Counted from the first letter of the stretch, positions 54,353 to 64,000 are shown. The stretch: 64,000 nucleotides of DNA from Amaurobius ferox (GCA_951213105.1 OX578137.1:56063236-56127235), one strand, 5' to 3'. Notes: generated from the letters alone by a model not told the origin. Translations and numbers: made by a program.

Positions 54353-55780
54353 TCCAGATTCCAGAGCTAAATAATTTTGCGTGAAAAAAATTCAGCAATT
54401 CCTATACAACTCACGTAACAATTGTTTCTTGTTTACATTCGGCATACGTTAAAATTAAGCTTCGTTGTAGAAATAATCAAAGTTCAATGAGCATTTAAAA
54501 TAAAAAATGTTGTAATTGTGTACGCACAGTGTATAGATACACAGATAATATGCAAAAATAGCGGTTTTAGGACGGATGCAAAACTAAATATAAATATAAA
54601 CGTTCATGATTTTGACACAGCGAAAAAAAAATGGAAGCTATATTTTATTTTGCAATGACGTGATCATATGGGTGTAATTGTTATTTCAATTTTTATTTAA
54701 AAAATCTGATGTGGGTAACACATGACTTTCCTTATATAATGCAATGGATTTACTATTTTTGCAGTTAAAAAAAAGTTATTCTTATAGTAGATACTTATAT
54801 TCGTTCCAAGATATTGAATATTTTTTAATTAGTCGTCATTTTCATTGATTTAGCGTCGTTTTTATACATTTGACGAGATTTTTGTTAATTTGGCAACAAT
54901 TAAAATTCGTCGCCAAAATCTCGCCAAGCGTTATGGACGGAGACATAAGTTATTCTTACAGCAGATAAATGACTATTGGCGTTCAAATACAGATGTATTA
55001 CTCAAAGTATCTTTTTTCATGAATGGAACGAGCTAGATCCACGAGAATGATGTCACCAAATATATCGCATGGTATTATATATGAAAAGTGAACATGTTTC
55101 TTAATAGTAAATATTTTTTATTTTATTTTATTTGACTTTTTAATAATTTTTTTGAAAAATGTTCAGTATCTCGAGAACGGTTCATGTTAGAGTTCTAAAA
55201 TTTATGCCAATCGTTTTCTAATGAAAAATTACATAAAATTTGTCTATTTGTGTAACTTTATTAGCGGTTTTGATTTTTTGAGGATTTTTTCAAAATTTCT
55301 CTCGAAAATTTAGGGGGGTTCTGAACATTCGATTGCGTATAAAAACAATAGGCGTCCAGTGTTTACGGATTGTGATTTTTGTACCAAATTTCGTTCGAAT
55401 CGGTCCATTCGTTCGTCAGTTATCGTCACCACAAACTCACTGACACACACACACATACTTTCACACACACACACTCACACACACACATATACACACACAC
55501 ACACATCACTTCAAAAACGTTTGATTCGTGATCAGGGATGCTTGAAACGTGCTCTTCCGTCGAAAACCCGAATTCGAATTTTCGACCCCGTCACAATACT
55601 TTTCTTATACATTTTGTATATAAGGAAAGTAAAAACTGCACAACATATTTTGATGAATTTTTATTTGCACATTTTATGTCATAATTTGAATATTTACTAA
55701 AATTTTCGAAGCAATTTGGGAATTTTAACACCGCTTAAAAAGTGTTTAAAAAATTAGATCCCATAGGGCTCAATGTTCAA
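54353..55780 (+). repeat. R2 copy interrupted by a HINE-A
   Basis: R2 sequence (AAATTCAGCAATTCCTATAC, TAGGACGGATGCAAAACTAA) runs to TTTTTATTTAAAA at 54704 and resumes at about 55635 with CTGCACAACATATTTTGATG, CGAAGCAATTTGGGAATTTT and TTAGATCCCATAGGG. The two halves match uninterrupted R2 at 2430-2590. Confidence 0.8.
54705..55634 (+). mobile_element. HINE-A full-length copy nested in R2
   Basis: Starts TCTGATGTGGGTAACACATG, keeps GAGCTAGATCCACGAGAATG, TATCTCGAGAACGGTTCATG, a CA tract (55442-55506), CGAATTCGAATTTTCGACCC and the end hairpin TTATACATTTTGTATATAAG to 55630. The core is deleted: the GCCAAGTTGGC palindrome is missing. Removing the element restores an unbroken R2 A-run (TTATTTAAAAAACT in intact copies), which fixes the boundaries to within the A-run and shows no target duplication beyond it. 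An ORF at 55359-55700 is a microsatellite artefact. Confidence 0.9.
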
Positions 55781-56530
55781 CTCGGGTTAAATCTAAAATT
55801 AATTGGGTGATATTATATTTTTATATTGCCATATGTCCCATAAACCGTCTCAACAACAAACTAAAATTTCATTTTAATAAAATAATACTTGAAAATTTAA
55901 AACTTCTCTCGAAAAAAATTAACTTTATTCAAATGACATCTCGAAATATAAATCGTCTAGCTCTCTATGTAAAAAGAGTGAATATTTGATTCATACACTT
56001 TTATTTCAGACTTCAGAGTCAAAAAATTTTGAGTTAAAAAAATTCAGCAATTCTTATACAATTCGTTTTACAATTGCTTGTTATATTCTGCATCCATTAA
56101 AATTAGGCTTCGTTGTAGAAATAATCAAAGTGTGATGATCATTTAAATTAAAAAATTTTGTAATTGCGTTGGCGTGGAATATAGATACACAAAAATTACG
56201 CAAAAATAAAGCGGTTTTAGAACGGATGCAACACAAAATAGAAATTTAAAAGAACTTTAAGAATCACGATTTGTATTCGGGGAAAAAGATGGATGCCATA
56301 TTTTATTTTGAAGTGGGTCTCTTGATCTCTTCATATTATATGGGTATAATTATTATTTAAATTTTTATTTAAAGAAATATCGAACATATTTTGCTATCAT
56401 TTTTTTATATATTTTATGGGATAATTTTAATGTTTACTAAAATTTTCGAAGCATTTTGTGAATTTTAAATTTGCTTAAAAAATGTTTGAAAAATTAGGTC
56501 CCATAGGGTTCAATGTATTTCATTTTTTCA
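55781..56530 (+). repeat. R2 second tandem copy, no 3' end
   Basis: CTAAAATTTCATTTTAATAA, CGTCTAGCTCTCTATG, TTAGGCTTCGTTGTAG, GATGGATGCCATATTTTAT and GGTCCCATAGGGTTCAATG. It stops at TTCATTTTTTCAAGACGG, before the GACA tract. The arrangement parallels the dimer at 0.85-2.9 kb. Confidence 0.75.
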
Positions 56531-56770
56531 AGACGGTCTTTTGCTTACCTTCTATAAACCGATAATATTTTAAAAGTTCATTTAATGTAAAAAATGATTT
56601 CATATAAATAAAAGGATATTAACTACTACTCTAAAAATCCAGAAAGCTGCGCCGAATATCGACTCAGCTAATTAAAATACGAACAACGAATTGCAGACTT
56701 CAAATAACATTGCATGTATATAAGAAGTTGTTAACCTTGGTGTTACAGGGCATGAAATCCATTATGTAGT
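56531..56770 (+). mobile_element. R3 element fragment (Helitron-like family)
   Basis: AAACCGATAATATTTTAAAA, ATGATTTCATATAAAT, TGCGCCGAATATCGACTCAG and GACTTCAAATAACATTGCATG parallel 58.66-58.87 kb. The final GC-rich hairpin and CTAG are not present. Confidence 0.55.
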
Positions 56771-57185
56771 GCCGTTTAAAAATTTCATTAATGTTAATTT
56801 AGTTAGAGTAATTCACCGCTACTTCGGTTATTTTATAGACATGTAAATATTATACATGTAAGTATATACTGCATAGATTATATTTGTGCAGGGTTTCCAG
56901 TTGAGTCTTGTTTTGCGGGCAGTATCAGGACTGTGAAATATTTTATAATTCTGAAATCCAACATGTTTTTAAATAAAACACTTTAAACTGATTATTGAAT
57001 TTTCTACACTTTCTGTATGGATTTTTAATATAAATTAACAATGTTTAACCGTGGACATTAACAGGTGCGTATTGTCATGTATTTAAATGTAATTCATATT
57101 TCTAAAAATATTCTTCAAATTTATTTAAACTAAAACTTGTTATTTAATTTTTCTTTTAATTTATATTTAAAACATGCTAAATATT
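56771..57185. other. AT-rich sequence, no gene seen
   Basis: Nothing recognisable beyond low-complexity AT stretches. Confidence 0.5.
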
Positions 57186-57420
57186 TACCAGCTTTCTGTC
57201 TTTCGTCCCAGATTGTCCAACCTACTCGAATGTATAAGGCAAAGGTTTGGACGGCCGGGAGACTGACACACAATTTAGTCCCTAACCCAGTGGGGGCCAT
57301 ATCTACGGGGACAGTAACTTCCTTCTCCTGCGACCAACTTCACTTAAAGTCTTTCAGACCCACAGGTTTAACGTGCCCGTACTCCGCTGCGATAAAGCGG
57401 GGATAGTTTGGTCAGTTTCG
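57186..57420 (-). mobile_element. 5S-SINE tail fragment, diverged, minus strand
   Basis: Reading the minus strand: CAGCGGAGTACGGGCACG, TTAAACCTGTGGGTCTG, CCCACTGGGTTAGGGAC, CCCGGCCGTCCAAACC and GTAGGTTGGACAATCTGGG match, in order, the tail of the SINE copies at 36.8, 43.4 and 51.7 kb. The 5S head is absent, so it is an older 5'-truncated copy. ORF 57137-57406 (plus) is antisense to the SINE. Confidence 0.8.
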
Positions 57421-57858
57421 GGAATGAAACTAGTGTCCAATGAGTGCAATCTTCCTGTCTTAACCACTTTGATATTTACCACCTAAAATTTACCAGCTAG
57501 CAAATAGTAGGTGCTCGCAACTAGAGGTTAATGTTTTAAATGTCACTTTTTCAGTGACTTTATATAACTTTAGTAGGTACTTTATAGCAGCCACAGATTA
57601 CGATAAAACGCTTCGCCGTCGCAAGAAATACTCGAAAAATAAATATTCTAAAAGTTCATAAACAAGAAAATCGTATATAAAGCTTCTTTTTATCAAAATC
57701 AATATAGGCAAATGGTTGATGCTCACAATCATTAAGGCCCTCCTATTTCCTTTATCCTATTCACACTTCGCTTTGGTTTTAGAAAGAACTTTTATTTTTT
57801 TTCTAACAGCGCTTTTACATTTGAGAACTCAGTCACATTGGAGAACTCAGTCACATTT
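57421..57858. other. No gene seen
   Basis: AT-rich. A short doublet GAGAACTCAGTCACATT at 57824-57857 leads into the minisatellite. Confidence 0.5.
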
Positions 57859-58115
57859 GAGAACATGCGAACCTTAAATTGAGAACATGCGAACCTTAAA
57901 TTGAGAACATGCGAACCTTAAATTGAGAACATGCGAACTTTAAATTGAGAACATGTGAACCTTAAATTGAGAACATGCGAACTTTAAATTGAGAACATGC
58001 GAACCTTAAATTGGGAACATGCAAACCTTAAATTGAGAATATGCGAACCTTAAATTAAGAACATGCGAACCTTAAATTAAGAATATGCGAACCTTAAATT
58101 GAGGACATGCGACTT
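57859..58115 (+). repeat. 22-bp minisatellite, about 11.5 copies
   Basis: Unit GAGAACATGCGAACCTTAAA plus TT, with scattered variants (CTTTAAATT, ATATGCG, ATTAAGAAC). The frame changes every repeat, so it encodes no repeat protein. Confidence 0.95.
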
Positions 58116-58475
58116 TAGGCTATTGACTCCACACTATTTAACGCATTTTTGCATTTCCTGCAATACATAATATGATGTGTCTGGAAAAAATATGGTAACA
58201 GAGTTGAGTGTTCGCGAAATCGAGTTTTTGTTAGATTTATTATTTATTGTTAGATTTGTGGATATTTAGAACACGATTAATCTATTTTCAGAGGTTCCTG
58301 GTTTTGTACATGTGTGTGCAAATGTGTCTAACCGTGCAATTGAAATTTAGTCTTAAGTATAACCCAAGCACTGATTAAGAATTTTCATGATACTGGAATC
58401 AGTGATTGAAAAATATAAATGAGTCCATTCTAATCGATTTTTGGAAGTATGAAGAAAAAACCCCCCTTTAATTCC
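58116..58475. other. No gene seen
   Basis: No recognisable ORF or family repeat. Confidence 0.5.
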
Positions 58476-58917
58476 ATATGTATTTCCCTTCTAGTCTAAA
58501 TTCTATTTTATTTCATTAAAAGTCCGACAGGTCGTAAGTAAAACTTTTCACTCTAGATATTTAGACAGCGGCAGCCCTTAGTTGAGCGGAAAACGGGTCA
58601 CCATTTTGTGTTCACTCCACAGAGTATAAAATTGCGAAAAATTAAAAGGTAAATATTTTTGTTTACCTTGCCATATGTACCGATAATATTTTAAAAGTAC
58701 ATTTTATGTAATGAATGATTTCATTTGATGCCCTTAATTACAGCGCGGATACATATCGAAATCCCAAAAGGTGCGTCGACGAATATGGGAGCAAATAATT
58801 AAAATGCGCGAAAAAAGAAGCAACGCAGAGCACTCTTCAACTGACATTGCATGGCTATAAGAAATTACTCGTGAAATGAGTTACACATGTTGGCGAGCAG
58901 GGAGCGGAGCCTCCTAG
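58476..58917 (+). mobile_element. R3 element with Helitron-like 3' terminus
   Basis: R3 body (TCTAAATTCTATTTTATTTC, GGTCGTAAGTAAAACTTTT, TGTACCGATAATATTTTAAA) ends with a GC-rich stretch GCGAGCAGGGAGCGGAGCC, then TCCTAG followed by T. CTRR followed by T, just after a short GC hairpin (GGAG/CTCC), is the canonical Helitron 3' end. The left boundary is unknown and no Rep/helicase is present, so it is non-autonomous or truncated. Confidence 0.6.
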
Positions 58918-59500
58918 TATAGTAAAAAAAAATTGTTTTTACGAAAACTTTTGATGTCAATATGTTTTAAGACCAGCTGAACACGTTTTGATTATTTTTA
59001 GAGTGCTGTCTGTCTGTCGTCGATATTTTGTGTACAATGTAGCTGCCACAATTATTAATGGATTTCTATGAGATTTTATATCCCGCTTTGCTAACGAGAA
59101 ATCTAGAATCAGATAAAATTTTTGGAAATTCGAACCAAAAATTCGATATTTGTGTATATATATGCGAATGTGTACATGCTTTCAATCGAAACCGCACAAA
59201 AGTATTAAGGGTTCGAGTAATCCATAACAAAATTATTGGGGTTCAAAAAGTGCCTTGAATCCATGAAGTCTGATCACGGAGCTTACTGCGCCCATCACAT
59301 ATTTCTTACAGAGTTGGTCAGTGATCCCTTTTTTATCTCCTTCACATTTTCTTGGACTTTCCGGCTTCTATTTAATTAATATCCTTCCAACAGGACGTGA
59401 AATCCTCTAAAAAAAGCTATCTGATTACGAGGAGTCATCCACAAGGCTTCGACCAACATGGTCGACCATAGATGTAAAATATGGCTACATGTCTATATGA
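58918..59500. repeat. Repeat related to 39.44-39.84 kb, no gene
   Basis: TTTTTAGAGTGCTGTCTGTC and ATTATTAATGGATTTCTATG (58990-59070) match the unassigned repeat between the two HINE-A copies near 39.5 kb. The rest is unassigned; ORF 59058-59258 has no motif. Confidence 0.4.
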
Positions 59501-59507
59501 CAGACCA

Positions 59508-59588
59508 GGGGGTGACGGTGGTGTGTTCGTGAGTGTGGTGTGTTCGTGAGTGTCGACGGTGGTGTGTTCGGGGGGGGGGGGTGTTCGT
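59508..59588. repeat. GT-rich minisatellite with G run
   Basis: GTGGTGTGTTCGTGAGTGT is repeated three times with variation, ending in a run of about 12 G. A minus ORF (59435-59617) crosses it and is not a gene. Confidence 0.85.
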
Positions 59589-59649
59589 GACAGATAGATA
59601 TAAACAGTAAGAAACAAAAATGTTCACTAGGAAATCCAGATTCTAGATA

Positions 59650-59930
59650 AATAATTTGTTTTTTTCAAAGCTTTTACAGTTTTCGAGAAATCGTCTTGTC
59701 AATCTAAAGAGTTTAAAACATTTTCTTTTTTAAAGATTGTAACGTTCATATCTCTAAAACTAAAAGTTATAGATATAAACTGTAAGAAAGTTATTTGCCG
59801 CGTTTTAAAATACCTACAAGAATGCGTATTTGGATTTCAGATCGGATTCTTAGTTTTTGAAGCATAGTGGTTATATATTCGATATTTTAATATTTTAAAC
59901 TATTTTAAAAAGGTTATTCTCATCGCTTGT
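59650..59930 (+). repeat. R6 dispersed repeat, copy 2
   Basis: AGTTTTCGAGAAATCGTCTTG, ATACCTACAAGAATGCG, CTTAGTTTTTGAAGCATAG and TCGATATTTTAATATTTTAA parallel 42020-42310. Confidence 0.6.
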
Positions 59931-60900
59931 CTTTTCTAGGCAATTTTAGTGAGTGTTACTTCCTTCACATGTTTTCTTGCAGGCATGAGATCTGTCACAG
60001 GCTATGACCAATCACAGGCTATTATCCCACTTGGCACTTTTTAAGCTAGGTCGGAGATTGGAATAAACATGGCCGTCAAGAGGTTTTCCCTACCTCCCTC
60101 TTACGAAATGATCCTCGGAAGGACGTCTCCAATACTTTATGAAGTCTCCAATACATCTTATGACAGTCTCCGATACTCTTTGAAGCACCATTTCCACTAT
60201 CACAGGATAATGGTGGGTATCAAAGAAGCCCACACTTAAATAGATACATACCCTGCTACAACCAGAAATCATATGTTTTGCATGAAATATAAATATACGC
60301 GTTAATAATTAATTAAAAGTCATATAATGAAAATGATGGAATCATAAAATAATATTATGTTTCCTCATAAGCAACCAATGACTTCGAAACTATCTTATTC
60401 TCCTCATGGAGAGTTTCGTGAACCAAGATTTCCCGATGTTTCTGAACATATTTATTTCAACCCAAACTCATAACTGAAAACTAATATTGGGAATCATATA
60501 CGTCTTAATCAGTAGAGAAGTTTAATTGTATTTTAAATATGAGATTTGATTCACCATAATAATGACTCATTTTGCAATAGGTTTACTATAAACAGGATTT
60601 AGAGCTACTGTACTCCACAAGCTTCATCAATTTGCAGGTGAATTCAAATCAAGTGAAATTAATGACCTAATTAAGCTTAGCGTGTTTAGGGAGCATAACA
60701 TAATTATTCTTAACGAATGAGATATTGCATGATTAATCACATATATTAAACACAGGCTTTTCCCATGGTTCAGCCCAGATAATGTAGTAATTATAGTCAA
60801 TAATCTGTTTTTGACCCAGAATTTTGTTTTAAAGTATATTTGCGAAATAAATGATGTAGAACAAGTACATCTGTTCATAGCAAAAGTGAAAGAAACTAGT
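59931..60900. other. No gene recognised
   Basis: A small triplet of GTCTCCAATAC / GTCTCCGATAC phrases sits at 60125-60180. A 98-codon minus ORF at 60627-60923 has no motif I recognise. Confidence 0.45.
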
Positions 60901-61136
60901 AAAAATATTTGGACGTTTACCACTCATGTATATAATAATGTTGCGAACGTGAAATATTCCCTCACCGGCGTCCTCCGTCTTGCCTTTCGTCTTTATCGCA
61001 GACCAAACGGTGACATCGAACTGTTTTCAGCAGAAGACAGCGGTACGAGCATTCTTTTCCTGACGTCACTGTATGGTTGGTAAAATTTCAAGTCAGAAGA
61101 AGGGTTGCCAGAATTGGTGACATTTGGCGACTTTCG

Positions 61137-61159
61137 GAATGTTCCAGAAACTTCACGAA
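61137..61159 (+). promoter_or_regulatory. Heat-shock element, five contiguous pentamers (copy 1)
   Basis: GAA at 61137, TTC at 61142, GAA at 61147, TTC at 61152 and GAA at 61157: a perfect alternating 5-bp phase (GAATGTTCCAGAAACTTC, then ACGAA). HSF trimers bind three or more such pentamers. A looser second cluster (TTCTGGAAATGTCTAGAG, TTTCTAGAAGTTTC) lies at about 61189-61226. Confidence 0.75.
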
Positions 61160-61472
61160 ATAACGATTAGTCTAGAAGATATTATATAATTCTGGAAATG
61201 TCTAGAGAGATTTCTAGAAGTTTCTATAGTAAAAATAATTGGAAGTTTACCACTCATGTATATAATGTTGCGAACGTGAAATATTCCCTCACCGGCGTCC
61301 CCCGTCTTGCCTTTTATCTTTATCGCAGACCAAACGGTGACATCGAACTGTTTTCAGTAGAAGACAGCGGTACGAGCATTCTTTCCCTGACGTCACTGTA
61401 TGGTTGGTAGAATTTCAAGTCAGAAGAAGGGTTGCCAGAATTGGCGATTTATCGCCTATTTGGCGACTTCCG

Positions 61473-61495
61473 GAATGTTCCAGAAACTTCACGAA
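61473..61495 (+). promoter_or_regulatory. Heat-shock element, five contiguous pentamers (copy 2)
   Basis: Same five-pentamer run in the second duplicate, at 61473, 61478, 61483, 61488 and 61493, with no change. Confidence 0.75.
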
Positions 61496-61525
61496 ATAAC
61501 GACTAGTCTAAAAGATATTAGATAA

Positions 61526-61560
61526 TTCTGGAAATTTCTAGAGAGATTTCCAGAAGTTTC
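61526..61560 (+). promoter_or_regulatory. Second HSE cluster next to a TATA-like box
   Basis: TTC, GAA and TTC in phase at 61526, 61531 and 61536 (TTCTGGAAATTTCTAGAG), then TTC, GAA and TTC at 61548, 61553 and 61558 (TTTCCAGAAGTTTC). Ten bases further is ACTATAAGAAGG (61570), a reasonable TATA-like box, so this is laid out like a heat-shock gene promoter. Confidence 0.65.
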
Positions 61561-61567
61561 TATAGAG

Positions 61568-62011
61568 AGACTATAAGAAGGACTCATCACTCCGTTGGAG
61601 TGAAGTTGGGAAGTTGATGAATGGACGTGACACAAGCTACATTGGACAGCGATTTTTGTCAATGTTTTGAGAATAGTAGTAATCGTATTGTAAAATAGCT
61701 TTCGTCCACGTTTCGAGAATAAAATCGCTTATTCTGTGAAATTAGTGGAACATTTAAGTGTTTTATTGTATATTGCTCCCGTTTGCTTTGTGCTTGTGAA
61801 TAAACGTAAGTTATCCAGAAACTTGAACTCGTTTTTGTATACTGCGCATACACCCACAATTCTAGAGGATACGTTTCATAACAATTATTATCTAATATGT
61901 TTCTGTCTTTCCAGACCATCCAGATGACCCAGAAGACCGAATATTTGCACACCAAAATTATCGACCATGGTACAAAACTCGAGAAACTATGACTTGAAAT
62001 TAAGATTACTA
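61568..62011 (+). other. Candidate transcription unit downstream of the HSE promoter
   Basis: After the TATA-like ACTATAAGAAGG (61570) comes about 230 bp without a long ORF. A consensus donor AAACGTAAGT follows (GT at about 61806), then a pyrimidine tract and acceptor TTCTGTCTTTCCAG ending at about 61915. Downstream sequence, CATCCAGATGACCCAGAAG, opens a frame of only about 27 codons (HPDDPEDRIFAHQNYRPWYK...) before TGA at about 61998. A GTGAATAAACG lies just before the donor. It could be a heat-shock gene relic (promoter, 5' exon, intron, broken second exon) or a retroelement LTR and leader. I do not recognise the peptide. Confidence 0.35.
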
Positions 62012-62049
62012 TTTTCAGTGCTAAATGATATATACAAACAAATGTGGTG

Positions 62050-62450
62050 TGGTCAGTGCATGACTTTTCTTACATAATGAAATAAATGTACTTCTTTCAC
62101 AGCGAAAAAATGATGTTCAAGTTCCACGGCGCAATGCTGTTAATGTTGAATTGCACATTTGGCGCTTTTCTGCACAATATGCAATACTATTTCGAAGTTA
62201 CCAAATTAACTTATATTTCGCGCAAATCTAATTAGACAATTATTAACTATGGTAGCATCCGCAATCAGCAGTATAGTCTATGTTATATTAAGAATATTAT
62301 ATTTTTTAATAAAAAATTTCATCAGTTTTGAATTATTTTCATTAATTTAGTTTCATCTTTGCAAATGTCGACATATCTTTGCCAATTTGGCACCATTAAA
62401 ATAATGCCAAGCTGGCGATATTTCAGCAAATTAGCTGCCAAGTTCAACAA
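62050..62450 (+). mobile_element. HINE-A subfamily II copy, 3' truncated
   Basis: ATGTGGTGTGGTCAGTGC, CATGACTTTTCTTACATAAT, the subfamily II block TTCCACGGCGCAATGCTG and CACATTTGGCGCTTTTCTG, and the core TGCCAAGCTGGCGATATTTC. It lacks the CA tract and end hairpin. Confidence 0.7.
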
Positions 62451-62890
62451 ATGTAGTATCTCTGCTTGCCTACAACCGATTTCCATTGTAACACATACTG
62501 TAAGAAAATAAAAATATTGTAACTTACACTATAAGCTAATAAAATATACAAACTTTAATGCTTTGATTCTTGATGGAGAAAAAAAATATTCAATCACAAA
62601 TATTACCCATTCACCCTTGTATACTAGCTTGTACAAAACCATATTACTCTTCCAGGTATAATATATGGTGTTCGATTTATATTTGCGGTATTTTGCGTTT
62701 CATATTGACATCTTTTCTTGAAAATATTTTCCCTTGGCGAGCATTCGGCTATCTAGAAAATCATGAATCCACTTCAGATTTCAAAAGTTCCTGATGATGC
62801 TATTTGAGGTTTTATGTGCATGCGTGTTTATTCAAATTTGTCTTCGAATATTTTTGTTGCATGATTTTACATTCTTTGTGAGATTCCCTA
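62451..62890. other. No gene recognised
   Basis: ORF 62570-62794 (74 codons) has no recognised motif. Confidence 0.45.
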
Positions 62891-62894
62891 TAGC

Positions 62895-62975
62895 TGCCGA
62901 GAAGCTCACTTGGTAGAGTTGTGGTTTACAGGTCTAGAAGTCAAGAATTGTTTTTAACTAGAGGTCAAGTATTGT
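62895..62975 (+). repeat. Decayed tRNA-like sequence
   Basis: AGCTCACTTGGTAGAG at 62905 is close to the tRNA A box/D arm (TAGCTCAGTTGGTAGAGC), and the upstream GCTGCCGAGA could be an acceptor start. The downstream part lacks a convincing anticodon or T arm (GGTCTAGAAGTCAAG only). A SINE head or tRNA fossil is likely. Confidence 0.35.
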
Positions 62976-63009
62976 TTTCATTACAATCATCGGATTGAAT
63001 ATTTTGACG

Positions 63010-64000
63010 AAAATACAGGTTTTCAAACACTCTCAATAGGCATGGGATCGACCAAAGAACTTTTGGAACTTTGTACGATTGCATGTACATGTGTACATTT
63101 GTGAGCATGTGTGGGAAGTGGACATGTATAACGTTACACAATTATATGCACTCCGTCATATAACCGCCTCATCATACAAACGAATGAAATTTGGTACAAA
63201 AATTACAATCCGTGATACCTATAGTTTTTAAACACAACCGAATGTTAAGAATCCTTATAAATTTTTGAGTGAAATTTTGAAAAATATCATCAAAAAATCA
63301 AAACCTTTAATAAAGTTACGGAAATAGCCATTTTTTTATGTAATTTTTCATTAGAAAACGATTGACATCAATCAACTTTCGAACGCTAGCATGAACCGTT
63401 CTCGAGATATTGCACATTTTTCAAATAAATTTATCAAAAATCACATAAAGTAAAACATATTAACTATTGTGAAATATGTTCTCTTTTCATATGTAATATC
63501 ATGCGATAAATTTGGTGACTTCATGAGAAAATATACATTGGGTAATAATTTTTTATTTGAACGCTAATAGTCATTTATCTGCTATAAGAATAACTTATTT
63601 CTCCGTCCATAAAGCTTGGGAAGATTTTGGCGACCAATTTGGCGGAATGTCACATACTTAATGACTTTTCTAAATGTGGCCAAATTAAAAAAATGTCGCC
63701 AAATTCATAAAAATGACGCTAAATCAATGAAAATGATGACTAAATGACGAAAATTCAATATCAAGGAAATAATTTAAGAATCTACTAAAAGAATAACATA
63801 TTTTGTCGTCTGCAACGTTTGGCAAAATTTTGGTGACGAATTTGTCGGAAAATTTCAAACTTGCTGACTTTTAAAATGTTATCAAATTGACGTAAATGTC
63901 ACCCAATTGAAAAAAAATTACCAATTTGATGAAGCCGACGCTAAATCAATGAAATAACGACTAATTGAGTTCAATATCTTGGAAAGAACATAAGAGTAAA
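63010..64000 (-). mobile_element. HINE-A copy, minus strand, runs off the window
   Basis: From a diverged GT region (63080-63115) through TGAAATTTGGTACAAAAATT, AACCGTTCTCGAGATATTGC and ATGTAATATCATGCGATAAA, to the core with GGAAAGATTTTGGCGACC-like sequence and TCAATATCNNGGAAA. The core segment (63600-63770) is then repeated at 63810-63985, a tandem core duplication. The 5' end lies beyond base 64000. Confidence 0.8.

Larger units (their letters stand above)
60901..61572 (+). repeat. 330-bp tandem duplication carrying heat-shock-element runs
   Basis: Copy 1 (60901-61230) and copy 2 (61231-61572) share AAGTTTACCACTCATGTATA, TTGCGAACGTGAAATATTCC, CAAACGGTGACATCGAACTG, TGACGTCACTGTATGGTTGG, AGAAGGGTTGCCAGAATTGG and a 3' third packed with GAA/TTC motifs. 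ORFs 60811-61083 and 61198-61410 translate the same duplicated DNA to near-identical C-termini ending LTSLYGW. This recurrence alone is not evidence of a protein. The block is GC-richer than its neighbours. Confidence 0.9.

Noticed and set aside
57859..58115. CRISPR-like regular repeats
   Set aside because: The 22-bp units are contiguous with no unique spacers, and the DNA is eukaryotic. The same applies to the 23-bp array at 46.4 kb.
60811..61410. Two similar ORFs ending LTSLYGW as a duplicated gene
   Set aside because: They lie in a tandem duplication whose similarity continues equally through non-coding HSE sequence, and the N-terminal parts differ and run into unrelated DNA.
61568..62011. 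Complete heat-shock protein gene
   Set aside because: Only promoter-like and splice-like signals are present. The frame after the acceptor stops within about 27 codons and no HSP motif is visible.

Overview
The window looks like a piece of a large, AT-rich eukaryotic genome, most likely an arthropod and possibly an arachnid. The reasons are the lack of any dense coding, long CA/GT and GACA microsatellites, 5S-rRNA-derived SINEs, a decayed hAT transposase with DUF4371 and dimerisation regions, Helitron/Helentron-like termini and long tandem arrays. I see no intact host protein gene. The longest ORFs lie in repeats or in the broken transposase.

Layout. 0-11.4 kb: scattered copies of two dispersed families, called here HINE-A (a Helentron-like non-autonomous element of about 1 kb with a CA tract and a 3' hairpin) and R2 (about 1 kb, often tandem, with a GACA tract and a 3' hairpin), plus a 5S-derived SINE and a 548-bp tandem duplication. 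11.38-24.19 kb: four near-identical head-to-tail units of about 3.2 kb. Each unit holds ten divergent tRNA-like monomers on the plus strand, a central GC-richer segment with an ETS/CRE-like dyad, and tRNA-like sequences on the minus strand. 24.2-34.3 kb: the decayed right flank of the array, R2 in inverted arrangement, and several HINE-A copies. 34.37-37.31 kb: a dead hAT transposase gene on the minus strand, split by a SINE with a perfect 19-bp target-site duplication. 38.5-45.2 kb: more HINE-A copies in both orientations and a second full SINE. 45.2-50.6 kb: minisatellites, hairpins and a MITE with long inverted repeats. 50.6-59 kb: Helitron-like 3' segments, R2 dimers (one with a HINE-A nested in it), SINE copies and a 22-bp minisatellite. 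60.9-62 kb: a 330-bp tandem duplication in which each copy carries a run of five heat-shock-element pentamers, followed by a TATA-like box and a splice-site pair. 62-64 kb: HINE-A sequences running off the right end.

Working together. These are not cooperating host genes. The window is a record of transposition, nested insertion and unequal exchange. The two most interesting pieces are the 3.2-kb higher-order array of tRNA-like (possible RNA polymerase III/TFIIIC) units and the duplicated heat-shock-element promoter. Family names such as HINE-A, R2-R6 and P are labels made for this answer. No searches could be run, so similarity statements come from reading the sequence by eye.
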